Part shown: positions 1-6,982 of the stretch, in pieces
Layout of the letters: the number at the start of each line of letters is the position of its first letter
Position numbering within the stretch: position 1 is the first letter of the stretch
From: Marseilla massiliensis
GTDB lineage: Bacteria > Bacteroidota > Bacteroidia > Bacteroidales > Bacteroidaceae
Assembly: GCF_016899955.1 (NCBI RefSeq)
Contig: NZ_JACJJL010000027.1
Span: 1 to 49,911 of the forward strand
Direction of reading: 5' to 3'
DNA: 49,911 bases
Notes under the pieces: model-generated
Database searches by the model: none
What the model saw: the letters and a program-made list of their open reading frames with translations, nothing else
What the model was told of the DNA's origin: nothing
Position numbers and translations under genes: made by a program

Positions 1-77
1 CGTGTACGTACGGTTCGGAGGCAGGCTGTCGGAAACCTACCACCGTAAGGTGGCATGGCGCCGACAGCCGAGCCTAC
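1..77 (+). mobile_element. 3' end of a group II intron (end of domain V and domain VI)
   Basis: The first bases end in GTACGGTTC, the usual 3' strand of domain V. A domain VI-like hairpin follows: outer stem 24-32 with 61-69 (GGCTGTCGG/CCGACAGCC), inner hairpin 40-44 with 49-53 closed by a GTAA loop. An unpaired A at 71 lies seven bases from a CCTAC 3' end at 77, where the branch-point A of a group II intron should be. The reverse transcriptase and the rest of the intron lie outside the window. Coding sequence resumes directly after the proposed splice site. Confidence 0.6.
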
Positions 78-235
78 AAATCACCAACCAGAAAGTAAGC
101 CGGGATTTGGCTGTATTGTCCGAAACGACCAAAGGCAAGTTCTCCTTGCCTGATGACGAGATGCCCTCACGTGTATTCAAATGTGGCAATTACAGCGGCT
201 GGAAAAAGGAATGTAAACGAAATTCTGACAAATGA
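78..235 (+). CDS. C-terminal part of an intron-interrupted protein (partial)
   Basis: The frame following the proposed 3' splice site stays open for about 51 codons and stops with TGA at 233-235, which overlaps the ATG of the next gene (ATGA, 232-235), as in a translationally coupled pair. The N-terminal exon lies upstream of the intron, outside the window. The residues are hydrophilic and end in a Lys-rich tail, and I recognise no family. The same frame can be read back into the intron to base 2, but that part is intron RNA and not protein. Confidence 0.45.
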
Positions 236-624
236 AAAATAATACAAACATGGAACGAGGAATCATTACAATTAGTGAAATAGGAATGGTCACGATACCG
301 ACCGATCCTGTTTGGATGACGATGCAGGAAATGGCAGAGCTGTTTATGGTATTCTGCTGTGACATCCACAAGGCTATCCGTGATATTTATAAGAATCATG
401 AACTGTTGGAAGAAACAACAATGTGCTACATCAGACAGGAAGACGGGACACGTTACGAGGTGTACAGCCTTGAAATGGTCATAGCTCTTGCGTTCAGGCT
501 ACGTAGCAGGGAATGTATGGCTTTCAGAATGTTCATTATGGAAAGGCTGTATGCCTCCAATCGGGAAAAGCCCATTCATTTGTTCTTTTCACTGTCCGAA
601 GCCAATCCACGATACAAATGTTAA
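232..624 (+). CDS. RhuM-like / helix-turn-helix-like small protein, function unknown
   Basis: 130 aa. The central segment (about residues 28-110: WMTMQEMAELF, then an IRDIYKNHELLEE helix, then YEVYSLEMVIALAFRLRS) resembles the N-terminal part of the RhuM (virulence protein) family of bacterial mobile elements: a short DNA-binding-like domain followed by the Y-[DN]-L-[ED]-M-[IV]-I-A-[LI] segment. The RhuM C-terminal region is absent, so this is a short member or a truncation. It starts inside the stop of the upstream gene, so the two are probably co-translated. A strong hairpin follows at 657-697. The family assignment is from memory of the motif and is moderately sure; the molecular role is unknown. 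Confidence 0.5.
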   Translation: MKNNTNMERGIITISEIGMVTIPTDPVWMTMQEMAELFMVFCCDIHKAIRDIYKNHELLEETTMCYIRQEDGTRYEVYSLEMVIALAFRLRSRECMAFRMFIMERLYASNREKPIHLFFSLSEANPRYKC

Positions 625-656
625 TGTTGTCTGTATCTATAATGATAATAATGCAA

Positions 657-697
657 GAAGCCGATGGCCGGGTAATTTACCTGTCGCCATCGGCTTC
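657..697. terminator. Hairpin terminator between convergent genes
   Basis: Perfect 12-bp stem GAAGCCGATGGC (657-668) with GCCATCGGCTTC (686-697), followed by a T-rich stretch. It lies between the plus-strand gene ending at 624 and the minus-strand gene ending at 721, so it can serve both. Confidence 0.7.
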
Positions 698-720
698 TGT
701 TCCTTTCATACTTTACAAAA

Positions 721-1023
721 TTACGTTTCCGTTCGGTAGGCGTTCCGATACCCGCCCATCACCAGCTTTTCGATGTCAGATTCCTTGTAGAGAATCTTAC
801 CACCCAACTGGTAATAGGACACCATCCCGTTGTTACGATAATCCTGCAAGGTGCGTCGGCTCACTTTGAGCCATGCCGACACCTCCTTGTCCGTCAGGAA
901 GCGTTCATTACCGAATGAAGCCTTGCTTTTTTCGTTCATGCTTTCAATGCCGTTCAGCATAGAGTCCAGTTCCTTCATGAAGCCGACAGCCCATTCATCA
1001 TTTGTTTTAATCGTTCCGTTCAT
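721..1023 (-). CDS. Helix-turn-helix (excisionase/MerR-like) DNA-binding protein
   Basis: 100 aa. The C-terminal half has the winged-helix pattern of the helix-turn-helix domain found in Bacteroides excisionase-type proteins: FLTDKEVSAWLKVSRRTLQDYRN, then a wing with YYQLGGKILYKESDIEKLV. The N-terminal ~45 residues look helical and may dimerise. It lies 41 bp downstream of a paralogous gene (1065-1379) with the same domain order, and the two probably form an operon on the minus strand. In related elements such pairs act in excision or regulation of the element; that role is inferred from context only. Confidence 0.7.
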   Translation of the reverse strand: MNGTIKTNDEWAVGFMKELDSMLNGIESMNEKSKASFGNERFLTDKEVSAWLKVSRRTLQDYRNNGMVSYYQLGGKILYKESDIEKLVMGGYRNAYRTET

Positions 1024-1064
1024 TTGTTACAGTGGATTTAGTGGTACAATAGATTTGATTATAT

Positions 1065-1379
1065 TCAGATAGTCTTTCCCCGACAGGTTGCATCCTTTCG
1101 TCTGTCCTCCACGAGCTGGACAATACGCAATACGTCTTCCGGCTTGTAGAAAATCTTATGCCCTATCTGGGAGTAAGCCAGCGTCCCGTTGTCGCGAAGC
1201 GTCTGCAAGGTTCTCGGACTGATACGAAGCTGCTGGCAGACATCCTGATTGTCCATCCAGCGGCTGAGCCGTCCTTCCTCTCTTTTACCGAGGATTTCAT
1301 TCACTCGGTCGGAGAAGTGGTTAAATTTTCCGACCATTTCTTCAAACACGTCTTTCGAGATAATCACAAATTCATTCAT
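1065..1379 (-). CDS. Helix-turn-helix DNA-binding protein, paralogue of the downstream gene
   Basis: 104 aa from the ATG at 1377-1379 (MNEFVIISKDVFEEM), chosen because the family starts this way; an in-frame upstream ATG would add 18 unrelated residues. The C-terminal half carries the same domain as its neighbour: NQDVCQQLRISPRTLQTLRD, then a wing with AYSQIGHKIFYKPEDVLRIV. The N-terminal segment contains FNHFSDRVNEIL, a probable helix. As the first gene of the two-gene minus-strand unit it would be transcribed from the long gap at 1380-1922. Likely a regulator or recombination directionality factor of the element; no direct evidence. Confidence 0.65.
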   Translation of the reverse strand: MNEFVIISKDVFEEMVGKFNHFSDRVNEILGKREEGRLSRWMDNQDVCQQLRISPRTLQTLRDNGTLAYSQIGHKIFYKPEDVLRIVQLVEDRRKDATCRGKTI

Positions 1380-1922
1380 TGCATATACTGTTTTTATTGT
1401 TGGTAATCCTGTTTGTCTGCAAAGTAAAGCCAATACCAGTATCGGACAATGGCTTTACTACTGACTGGCAGCTTGTGGCGGCAAGTGGTAGGGATTGGCT
1501 TAATTCCATATTCCGCAACAGCCCTTCCGGTTGCCGACTGTACAAAGAAAAGCCAACTTCGGCAGATTACAACCAACCCGCAGCATCGTGGCAGCATTTG
1601 GCGCTGGTACGGTAGCCTGTGGCATATTTCGGATACCGTGTACTGCAAGATGATTTTCCAATCAAGTTCCTGAGAACATTCTTATTCTCGTCTTATCCGG
1701 TCGGATTAGGCCCTTAAATATGAAACAGCTATTTTTTACCTCTGTGGCAAATCGGTGAATTATCCACCACTAATCATTCATGAAAAATGCAAAATGCCAC
1801 ATTGTTGCCACTGCCAATCCAAGTATTTGATTTCCTGTATTATATCCATTTCCTTTGCTGCCGATAATCGGTCAAATGTGCGCACTACGACCACTATTGT
1901 TAAACATTTAATTCAAACAAGT
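1380..1922. other. 543-bp gap between divergent gene sets of the mobilizable element
   Basis: No open frame here has coding character. The gap separates the minus-strand helix-turn-helix pair from the plus-strand mobilization genes, so promoters for both must lie in it. Pieces recur at short range, for example GTTCCTGAGAACATTC near 1667-1682 and a TCCGGTCGGA palindrome near 1697, but I cannot assign a function. Confidence 0.4.
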
Positions 1923-2378
1923 ATGAGAAAGAATGCAAGCAGCCGGACAATGGATGAAGAGTTGAAAATCTTTTTGGGAACCAAGCCGGAAGTGGAAGAA
2001 CAGAAGCCTGCACCTGTGCCTGCCGGTATGCCGGCACAGGAGCACGAGGATGTACAGGCAGGTACGGATGAGAACATGGATGAACAAATAGGTGAAACCG
2101 TGCAGGAAAATACGGATGGAAGCCCGCAGGTGGTACACCGTGTCAGCGGCAAGCAACGCAGGGCATCGCTGGAGGAATACAAGGCAATGTTCCTCCCGGT
2201 ACCGTCCATCGAAGACCGGAAACCCGTGTTCCTCAGCCGCGACACACGCGATGCCCTCGACCGCATCGTCAGCCTGTTCGGCAGTCGCAGGATGAGCGTG
2301 TCGGGACTGATGGAGAACATTGCCCGCCACCACCTTGCCACCTACGGGGAGAACATCGAGGCATGGCGTAAACTCTGA
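1923..2378 (+). CDS. DUF3408 domain protein of mobilizable element
   Basis: 151 aa from ATG 1923; the in-frame extension upstream to 1755 is Cys/His-rich and does not look coding. Residues 1-70 are acidic and low complexity (E/Q/P rich). The C-terminal ~70 residues (PVFLSRDTRDALDRIVSLFG, then MSVSGLMENIARHHLATYGE) match the DUF3408 family that accompanies Bacteroides conjugative and mobilizable elements, a ribbon-helix-helix-like fold with a tail. It precedes mobC by 181 bp and reads in the same direction. A role in DNA processing or segregation of the element is inferred from the neighbourhood. Confidence 0.75.
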   Translation: MRKNASSRTMDEELKIFLGTKPEVEEQKPAPVPAGMPAQEHEDVQAGTDENMDEQIGETVQENTDGSPQVVHRVSGKQRRASLEEYKAMFLPVPSIEDRKPVFLSRDTRDALDRIVSLFGSRRMSVSGLMENIARHHLATYGENIEAWRKL

Positions 2379-2439
2379 GAATTAAAGAACAGGTTTACGG
2401 GGTGTTATTGAGAGTTACTCTGAACCAATCCAACGGAGT

Positions 2440-2500
2440 TTTGAGGGGAGCAAGTTTGTGTTTCGGGCATACCGAAACCGCCTGCTTCCACTCTTTAAAT
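2440..2500 (+). other. Candidate origin of transfer (oriT) upstream of mobC
   Basis: The 181-bp gap before mobC holds an inverted repeat GTTTCGG (2460-2466) / CCGAAAC (2472-2478), nested between GGAGCAAG and CTGCTTCC, which are also partly complementary. Relaxase genes of this type commonly have oriT just upstream, with a hairpin near the nick site. No nick consensus could be confirmed. Confidence 0.25.
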
Positions 2501-2559
2501 TCGTGGGAAACGCATCCCGTTGGTCTATCAAGTAATTACATTTTAATCATTATAAATCA

Positions 2560-2925
2560 ATGGAACAGAAACGAAAATTCGACAGAAGGAACAAGGGCGG
2601 TCGCCCCAAGAAGGAGGCGGCAGACAAGCTGAAATACCGTCTCACGGTGAAGATGGCGACATCGGACTACTACACCCTGAAAGGCAAGGCTCGGAGCGCA
2701 GGCATATCCGCCGGGGAATTCCTGCGCGAGTGTATGAGAAGCTGCCATGTAAAGGAACGGCTCACGCCGGAACATACGGATTATGTCCGCAAGCTGTGCG
2801 GTATGGCGAACAACCTGAACCAGCTTGCGCACAAGGCGAATGCCGCAGGCTTCGTCACGGTGAGGATGGAATGCCGTGTGCTCGTGGCACGTATCGAGGA
2901 ACTGCTGAACCTTATCCTCCTATGA
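2560..2925 (+). CDS. mobC: MobC-type relaxosome accessory protein (ribbon-helix-helix)
   Basis: 121 aa, basic N-terminus (RRNKGGRPKKEAADKLKYRL), then a ribbon-helix-helix segment (YRLTVKMATSDYYTLKGKAR, AGISAGEFLRECMRS) and the MobC-type C-terminus NLNQLAHKAN...RIEELLNLIL. Proteins of this family (BmgB/MobC of Bacteroides mobilizable elements) bind oriT and help the relaxase nick it. Its stop overlaps the relaxase start by four bases (ATGA, 2922-2925), so the two are translationally coupled. Family assignment is firm; the gene name is used in the family sense. Confidence 0.85.
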   Translation: MEQKRKFDRRNKGGRPKKEAADKLKYRLTVKMATSDYYTLKGKARSAGISAGEFLRECMRSCHVKERLTPEHTDYVRKLCGMANNLNQLAHKANAAGFVTVRMECRVLVARIEELLNLILL

Positions 2926-3854
2926 TAGCCAAAATTGTCAAGGGAAGCAGCTTCAGGGGTGTGGTTAACTACATTCTTGACAAGGAAAAGGATGCCAAAA
3001 TCCTTGTTTGCGACGGCTTGTTTTCCGAAGATAAGGACACAATAGTCATGAGTTTTGAGGCGCAGGCTGGGATGAATCCGAGGGTTATGAAGCCTGTCGG
3101 ACATATCGCACTGGCATTCTCCAAGGAGGACGAGCACCGTCTTACCGACCGGGCAATGGCAGGAATTGCATTGGAATACTTGGAGAGAATGGGTATAAAG
3201 GACACACAGGTTCTTGTCGTGCGCCACTTTGATAAGGAGCATCCGCACGTGCATATCGCATTCAACCGCATCGCTAATGACGGCAGGACAATCAGCGACC
3301 AGAACGAGCGGATACGTAGCACACGTATCTGCAAGGAACTGACACGGAAGTACGGTCTGTACGTATCCGAAGGCAAGGAAAAGGTGAAACTGCATCGGCT
3401 GAAAGAACCGGACAAGACTAAATACGAACTTTATTTTCTCCTTAAATCGGAAGTTTCAAGATACGGTAACTGGCGGCAGTTAGCCGTTAATCTGGAAAAA
3501 CAAGGAGTGGAAATGCAGTTCAAGTACAAAGGCAAGTCGAACGAGGTACAGGGTGTCATATTCTCCAAGAACGGCTATTCGTTCAGCGGCTCCAAGATTG
3601 ACAGGCGGTTCAGCTATTCCAAGATAGACGAGGCTATGAACGCCAACAGGCAGGAGGAACAGCAAAGGATAATGACGGGCAATCAGGTTTCCGAACAGCC
3701 GACACTGCAATCTGAAGTGATGGGCAACGATGATTTGTACAGTGGTTCCATAGGCTTGCTCATGCCGAATGCTACAAACGGTCAGGCAGATGAGAACTAT
3801 TTTGAGAAACAGTTAAAACGTAAGAAAAAGAAACAACGTAAAATCAGTTTATAA
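2922..3854 (+). CDS. mobB: MobB-type relaxase (Relaxase/mobilization nuclease)
   Basis: 310 aa from ATG 2922, which overlaps the mobC stop; a longer in-frame extension back to 2730 runs through mobC and is not used. N-terminus MIAKIVKGSSFRGVVNYILD is typical of the Relaxase/MobB family of Bacteroidetes. The metal-binding three-histidine motif is HFDKEHPHVHIAFNR (about residues 104-118). No tyrosine can be assigned as catalytic with certainty from sequence alone; Y17 in the N-terminal segment is the family candidate. The C-terminal third is Q/N/K rich and ends in a poly-Lys tail. It would nick oriT and pilot the strand through a helper conjugation machine. Confidence 0.9.
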   Translation: MIAKIVKGSSFRGVVNYILDKEKDAKILVCDGLFSEDKDTIVMSFEAQAGMNPRVMKPVGHIALAFSKEDEHRLTDRAMAGIALEYLERMGIKDTQVLVVRHFDKEHPHVHIAFNRIANDGRTISDQNERIRSTRICKELTRKYGLYVSEGKEKVKLHRLKEPDKTKYELYFLLKSEVSRYGNWRQLAVNLEKQGVEMQFKYKGKSNEVQGVIFSKNGYSFSGSKIDRRFSYSKIDEAMNANRQEEQQRIMTGNQVSEQPTLQSEVMGNDDLYSGSIGLLMPNATNGQADENYFEKQLKRKKKKQRKISL

Positions 3855-3856
3855 AC

Positions 3857-4516
3857 ATGGATAATAACGAAGTGTATGCGCTCTTTGAGGATATCAAAAG
3901 TGCCTTAAAGAGTATAAACAGCAAGTTGGAGAATACTCCGAAAGTAAGCAACAACCAGTCAGACGGACAGCCTCCGGCAATGGATTTGGCTCCCATAAAG
4001 GAATTGCTGAATACTTCTGCCAGAGAAAACCGGGAACAGACTAAAGCCATACTGAACAAATTCGGAGAGGCGGAAGTCTACACGTCAAACCGGATTCTGA
4101 ATCTGTTGCGTGATTTGAAAGAATCGTTTACTCGAAGTGCTAACGGACAGGTGAACGAACCGCAGGAACATATCCACCGCCACAGCTTCGACATCAAGTC
4201 AAGCAAGGTGTTTTCCTTTTTGGTCGTCATGGGTGTCGTTTGCGGTCTATCCATCTGGGGCAACATCGAACTTTGGCAGTCCAGATGTCAGTATGCGGAC
4301 GATGCGCTGAAGTTCCGGATTATTCGTTCATGGGGAGGTTGCGATGCAAAGACTATCCTTTGGCTGAACGATGTGTTTGACATCCGGCGTGACGAGGAAA
4401 CCATAGAGTGGTTGCGCCAAGAGGCTGACGATTATGACAGGGATTTGAAGGCTGTTTCCGACAGCCTAATGCAGGAGAAGTTGAAAGTGGAACAAATTAC
4501 CAATAACAAAAAGTAA
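3857..4516 (+). CDS. Membrane-anchored coiled-coil protein of the mobilization operon
   Basis: 219 aa. The N-terminal ~110 residues are helical and charged with no clear domain. One membrane segment follows at about residues 115-133 (VFSFLVVMGVVCGLSIWG), then a C-terminal helical region with repeated acidic/basic heptads (EETIEWLRQEADDYDRDLK and on to the end). It starts two bases after the relaxase stop and ends five bases before the integrase start, so it is in the same transcript. Proteins of this shape often follow relaxase genes in Bacteroides mobilizable elements; the function is unknown to me. Confidence 0.65.
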   Translation: MDNNEVYALFEDIKSALKSINSKLENTPKVSNNQSDGQPPAMDLAPIKELLNTSARENREQTKAILNKFGEAEVYTSNRILNLLRDLKESFTRSANGQVNEPQEHIHRHSFDIKSSKVFSFLVVMGVVCGLSIWGNIELWQSRCQYADDALKFRIIRSWGGCDAKTILWLNDVFDIRRDEETIEWLRQEADDYDRDLKAVSDSLMQEKLKVEQITNNKK

Positions 4517-4521
4517 CGTGG

Positions 4522-5730
4522 ATGGCATCAGTAAAAGCAAAATTCCGTCCTTCTTCCATAGACGGCAAGGAGGGCAGCATTTATTATCAAGTGATACACA
4601 ACCGCGTGGTCCGACACATCAGGACGGACTACCGGATATTTGAAAGCGAATGGAACGGGAAGTTGTCAATGATTGACATACCCACCATGCTTCCGGCAGA
4701 AAGGAAGCATCACCTTCGGTTGATTGTCCAGCAAGTGAACCGGGATGTGGGGAGGTTGGAATCCGTTATCAAAGAGTTGTCTTGTAAAGATAGTTGCTCC
4801 ACAGATGCCATCATAAGCCGTTTCCGTGAAATATCTGAATTGCAGTCCTTCTACAGCTTCATGGAATCGGTCATCGCTCAGTTAAGGCGGTTAAACAGGG
4901 AACGGACATCAGAAACCTATTCGGCGGCATTATCCAGTTTCATGCGTTTCAGACGCAACAAGGATGTGCAGTTGGATGATATGGATGCGGACCTGATGAT
5001 GGAATACGAGGCTTGGTTGAAGATGAAAAGCGTGTCTTTGAATACTATATCATTTTATATGCGCATCCTCCGTGCCGCCTACAACCGTGCCGTGGAAAAA
5101 GGGCTGACCGTGCAAAAGCATCCATTCAAGCATGTCTATACCGGAATGGACAAGACCCCAAAACGTGCCATCCATTTCAAGGACATCAAGCACATTAAGG
5201 AACTTAACCTGAGCGGGAAACCGCATTGGGAACTGGCGAGGGACATGTTCCTCTTTTCGTTTTACACCCGTGGCATGTCGTTCATTGACATGGCGTACCT
5301 CAAGAAGTCCGACCTGAAGAACGGGATATTGAGTTACCGCAGGCATAAGACGGGGCAGCAATTGCACATCAAATGGGAAAGCTGCATGGAAGCGATTGTC
5401 GCCCAATATGCGGCAGGCTGTTCCGAGGATTATCTGCTTCCCATCCTCAAGCTTCCATCTAACAATTTGCGCAGCCAATACAAGAGCACGATGTTCCGTA
5501 TCAACAAGTATCTGAAGGAAATCGCCCGGCTGTGCGGAATAACGACACCGCTTACCATGTATGTGAGCCGGCATTCATGGGCAAGTATTGCCAAAAGCAA
5601 GAACATACCGATTTCAGTCATCAGCGAAGGTATGGGACATGATTCGGAAGAAACCACACGCATCTATCTCGCCTCCTTGGACGGTTCGGTGATAGACAAG
5701 GCGAACTCTATCATCCTAAAAGACTTATAG
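4522..5730 (+). CDS. Tyrosine recombinase / integrase of the mobilizable element
   Basis: 402 aa. An arm-binding N-terminal domain comes first (about 1-95), then a SAM-like core-binding domain (about 105-200) and the catalytic domain (about 215-402). Catalytic signature residues visible: Arg in FSFYTRGMSFIDM, the second Arg in YVSRHSWAS (the usual preceding His of HxxR is Tyr here, as in many Bacteroidetes recombinases), His in SEGMGHDSEETT and the nucleophile Tyr in RIYLASLD. It ends the mobilization operon and lies beside repeats that could be its target sites (5763-5942). Likely the integrase/excisionase of the element; DNA inversion activity is an alternative. Confidence 0.85.
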   Translation: MASVKAKFRPSSIDGKEGSIYYQVIHNRVVRHIRTDYRIFESEWNGKLSMIDIPTMLPAERKHHLRLIVQQVNRDVGRLESVIKELSCKDSCSTDAIISRFREISELQSFYSFMESVIAQLRRLNRERTSETYSAALSSFMRFRRNKDVQLDDMDADLMMEYEAWLKMKSVSLNTISFYMRILRAAYNRAVEKGLTVQKHPFKHVYTGMDKTPKRAIHFKDIKHIKELNLSGKPHWELARDMFLFSFYTRGMSFIDMAYLKKSDLKNGILSYRRHKTGQQLHIKWESCMEAIVAQYAAGCSEDYLLPILKLPSNNLRSQYKSTMFRINKYLKEIARLCGITTPLTMYVSRHSWASIAKSKNIPISVISEGMGHDSEETTRIYLASLDGSVIDKANSIILKDL

Positions 5731-5762
5731 GCAGGGATTGTTTGAAAACAATGGCGGTGCTT

Positions 5763-5779
5763 CTGACAGGAGATACACT
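5763..5779 (+). repeat. Direct repeat copy 1, possible attachment site
   Basis: CTGACAGGAGATACACT matches the copy at 5926-5942 at 15 of 17 positions. It lies 33 bp after the integrase stop. Confidence 0.45.
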
Positions 5780-5781
5780 AT

Positions 5782-5829
5782 CGGGTGCAAATTTACACAT
5801 TTTTGCGAAAAATGAGCAGTTTGCACCCG
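5782..5829. terminator. Nested palindrome after the integrase (terminator or recombination site)
   Basis: Outer perfect inverted repeat CGGGTGCAAA (5782-5791) / TTTGCACCCG (5820-5829) encloses an inner palindrome ATTTTTGCGAAAAAT. The structure is too AT-rich in the middle for a normal terminator loop and lies between two direct repeats, so a recombinase-binding site is equally possible. Confidence 0.45.
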
Positions 5830-5925
5830 GCTAAAATACACTTGACAAGCATAAAAGCAGCCTAAAAATAGCCTTTGTTTTACAAGCCAACAGGAAACAA
5901 TCTGATTATCAGCCTTTATTCTCTC

Positions 5926-5942
5926 CTGTCAGGAGATACGCT
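5926..5942 (+). repeat. Direct repeat copy 2, possible attachment site
   Basis: CTGTCAGGAGATACGCT, partner of 5763-5779. Its left part also forms a palindrome CTCCTG-T-CAGGAG (5923-5935). Confidence 0.45.
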
Positions 5943-5958
5943 TTGCCCCTAGCGTATC
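5935..5958. promoter_or_regulatory. Inverted repeat directly before the methyltransferase start (operator candidate)
   Basis: GATACGCT (5935-5942) and AGCGTATC (5951-5958) are perfect inverted repeats with an 8-bp spacer, ending four bases before the ATG at 5963. Such placement fits an operator or translation-control hairpin; no regulator (C protein) gene is seen next to it. Confidence 0.35.
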
Positions 5959-5962
5959 AAAC

Positions 5963-6982
5963 ATGCCAGACATAGCGGACATATTGGAGAACGACATCCT
6001 CCGGGCTTCTCCGGAACTGTTGGCGACCCTGCTCAAAGACCATACGACGAGCAGGGGCGATGCCGTGTGCAATATCTTCTGGGCAACTTCCGATTATGAA
6101 CACCTCGGTGAAGGGTATGGCTACCATGACCCGATATTGCCGGAGCTTATTACGGGCGAAAACGGACAGGTCATCATGCCACGCATCCTGAAGCACAGGG
6201 ACACCCAGTCGGCGCGTGTACGGGAAATGGCGGAGGTGTTCACCCCTTCATGGGTGTGCAACGCGCAGAACAACCTCATTGATGAAGCGTGGTTCGGCAG
6301 GAAAGACGTGTTCAACACGGAATACACGTCAGAGGATGGCACGTACGGATGGACAACGAATTCTGACAAGATAACTTTTCCCGAAGGAAAAACATGGAAG
6401 GACTATGTGCGTGACACCCGTCTTGAAATCACCTGTGGCGAAGCTCCCTATATAGTCAGCCGCTATGATACCACCACTGGGGCTGTCATTCCCATCGTCG
6501 AGCGTATAGGCCTGCTTGACCGGAAACTGCGGGTCGTCAGCGAGAATACAGACACTTCCGGCCAGTGGCTGGAAGCTGCACAGGAAGCCTACAAGAGTAC
6601 ATACGCTTACGAATGGCAGGGTGACAGCCTGCTCATCGCCCGTGAGTCCATGCTCTATTCTTTCATCGAGTATTACCGTGCCAAATTTGGCAAGAACCCT
6701 TTGCAAAAATCCATCAATTACATCGCCTATATCATCTCGTGGAACGTGTGGCAGATGGACGGGCTGAAAGGCGTTGTCCCCGGAAGTTGTAAGGACAAGG
6801 TACACACGGAAGTGTCCCTTTTCGGTGAAAGCAAGGAAATTGTCACTCCTTGCGAGGGATGCAGAACGGATAACATATTCAAGCACAACGGGACGTATTG
6901 CCTTATCAAGGACTGGCGGGCCAAAGATCCTCAGACCGGACGCAAAGGCAAGCGAATCAAATATATCGACCTCCTAAAATGA
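5963..6982 (+). CDS. Restriction-modification protein with N-terminal adenine-methyltransferase motifs
   Basis: 339 aa. Motifs of the N-terminal half of a gamma-type N6-adenine methyltransferase can be read: a motif X-like VREMAEVFTPSWVCN (about 77-91), an AdoMet-binding motif I-like LEITCGEAPYIVSRYD (about 152-167), an acidic DRKLRVV segment and YEWQGDSLLIARESML, as in motifs II-III. The catalytic NPPY is missing; it lies in the next gene (9952-9963). A CxxC pair (TPCEGCRTD) is near the C-terminus. The stop TGA abuts the ATG of the helicase gene (6980-6985). The start is uncertain: the frame stays open upstream to 5906 without an ATG, so the N-terminus may have been cut by the neighbouring integration. 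Annotated elsewhere as restriction endonuclease subunit M. Confidence 0.7.
   Translation: MPDIADILENDILRASPELLATLLKDHTTSRGDAVCNIFWATSDYEHLGEGYGYHDPILPELITGENGQVIMPRILKHRDTQSARVREMAEVFTPSWVCNAQNNLIDEAWFGRKDVFNTEYTSEDGTYGWTTNSDKITFPEGKTWKDYVRDTRLEITCGEAPYIVSRYDTTTGAVIPIVERIGLLDRKLRVVSENTDTSGQWLEAAQEAYKSTYAYEWQGDSLLIARESMLYSFIEYYRAKFGKNPLQKSINYIAYIISWNVWQMDGLKGVVPGSCKDKVHTEVSLFGESKEIVTPCEGCRTDNIFKHNGTYCLIKDWRAKDPQTGRKGKRIKYIDLLK

Larger units (their letters stand above)
1..5942. mobile_element. mobilizable element with MobC/MobB relaxase and tyrosine recombinase (left end outside window)
   Basis: Contiguous set of mobile-element genes: DUF3408 protein, ribbon-helix-helix MobC, MobB-type relaxase, a membrane protein and a terminal tyrosine recombinase, preceded by two small helix-turn-helix genes on the other strand. 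No conjugation (tra) genes are visible, so transfer would need a helper element. The left boundary is not in the window. The right boundary is inferred from repeats just after the recombinase (5763-5779 and 5926-5942) and is uncertain. Confidence 0.6.

Noticed and set aside
2730..2921. Extended relaxase start
   Set aside because: It overlaps mobC in another frame; the ATGA overlap at 2922 and the family N-terminus fix the start.
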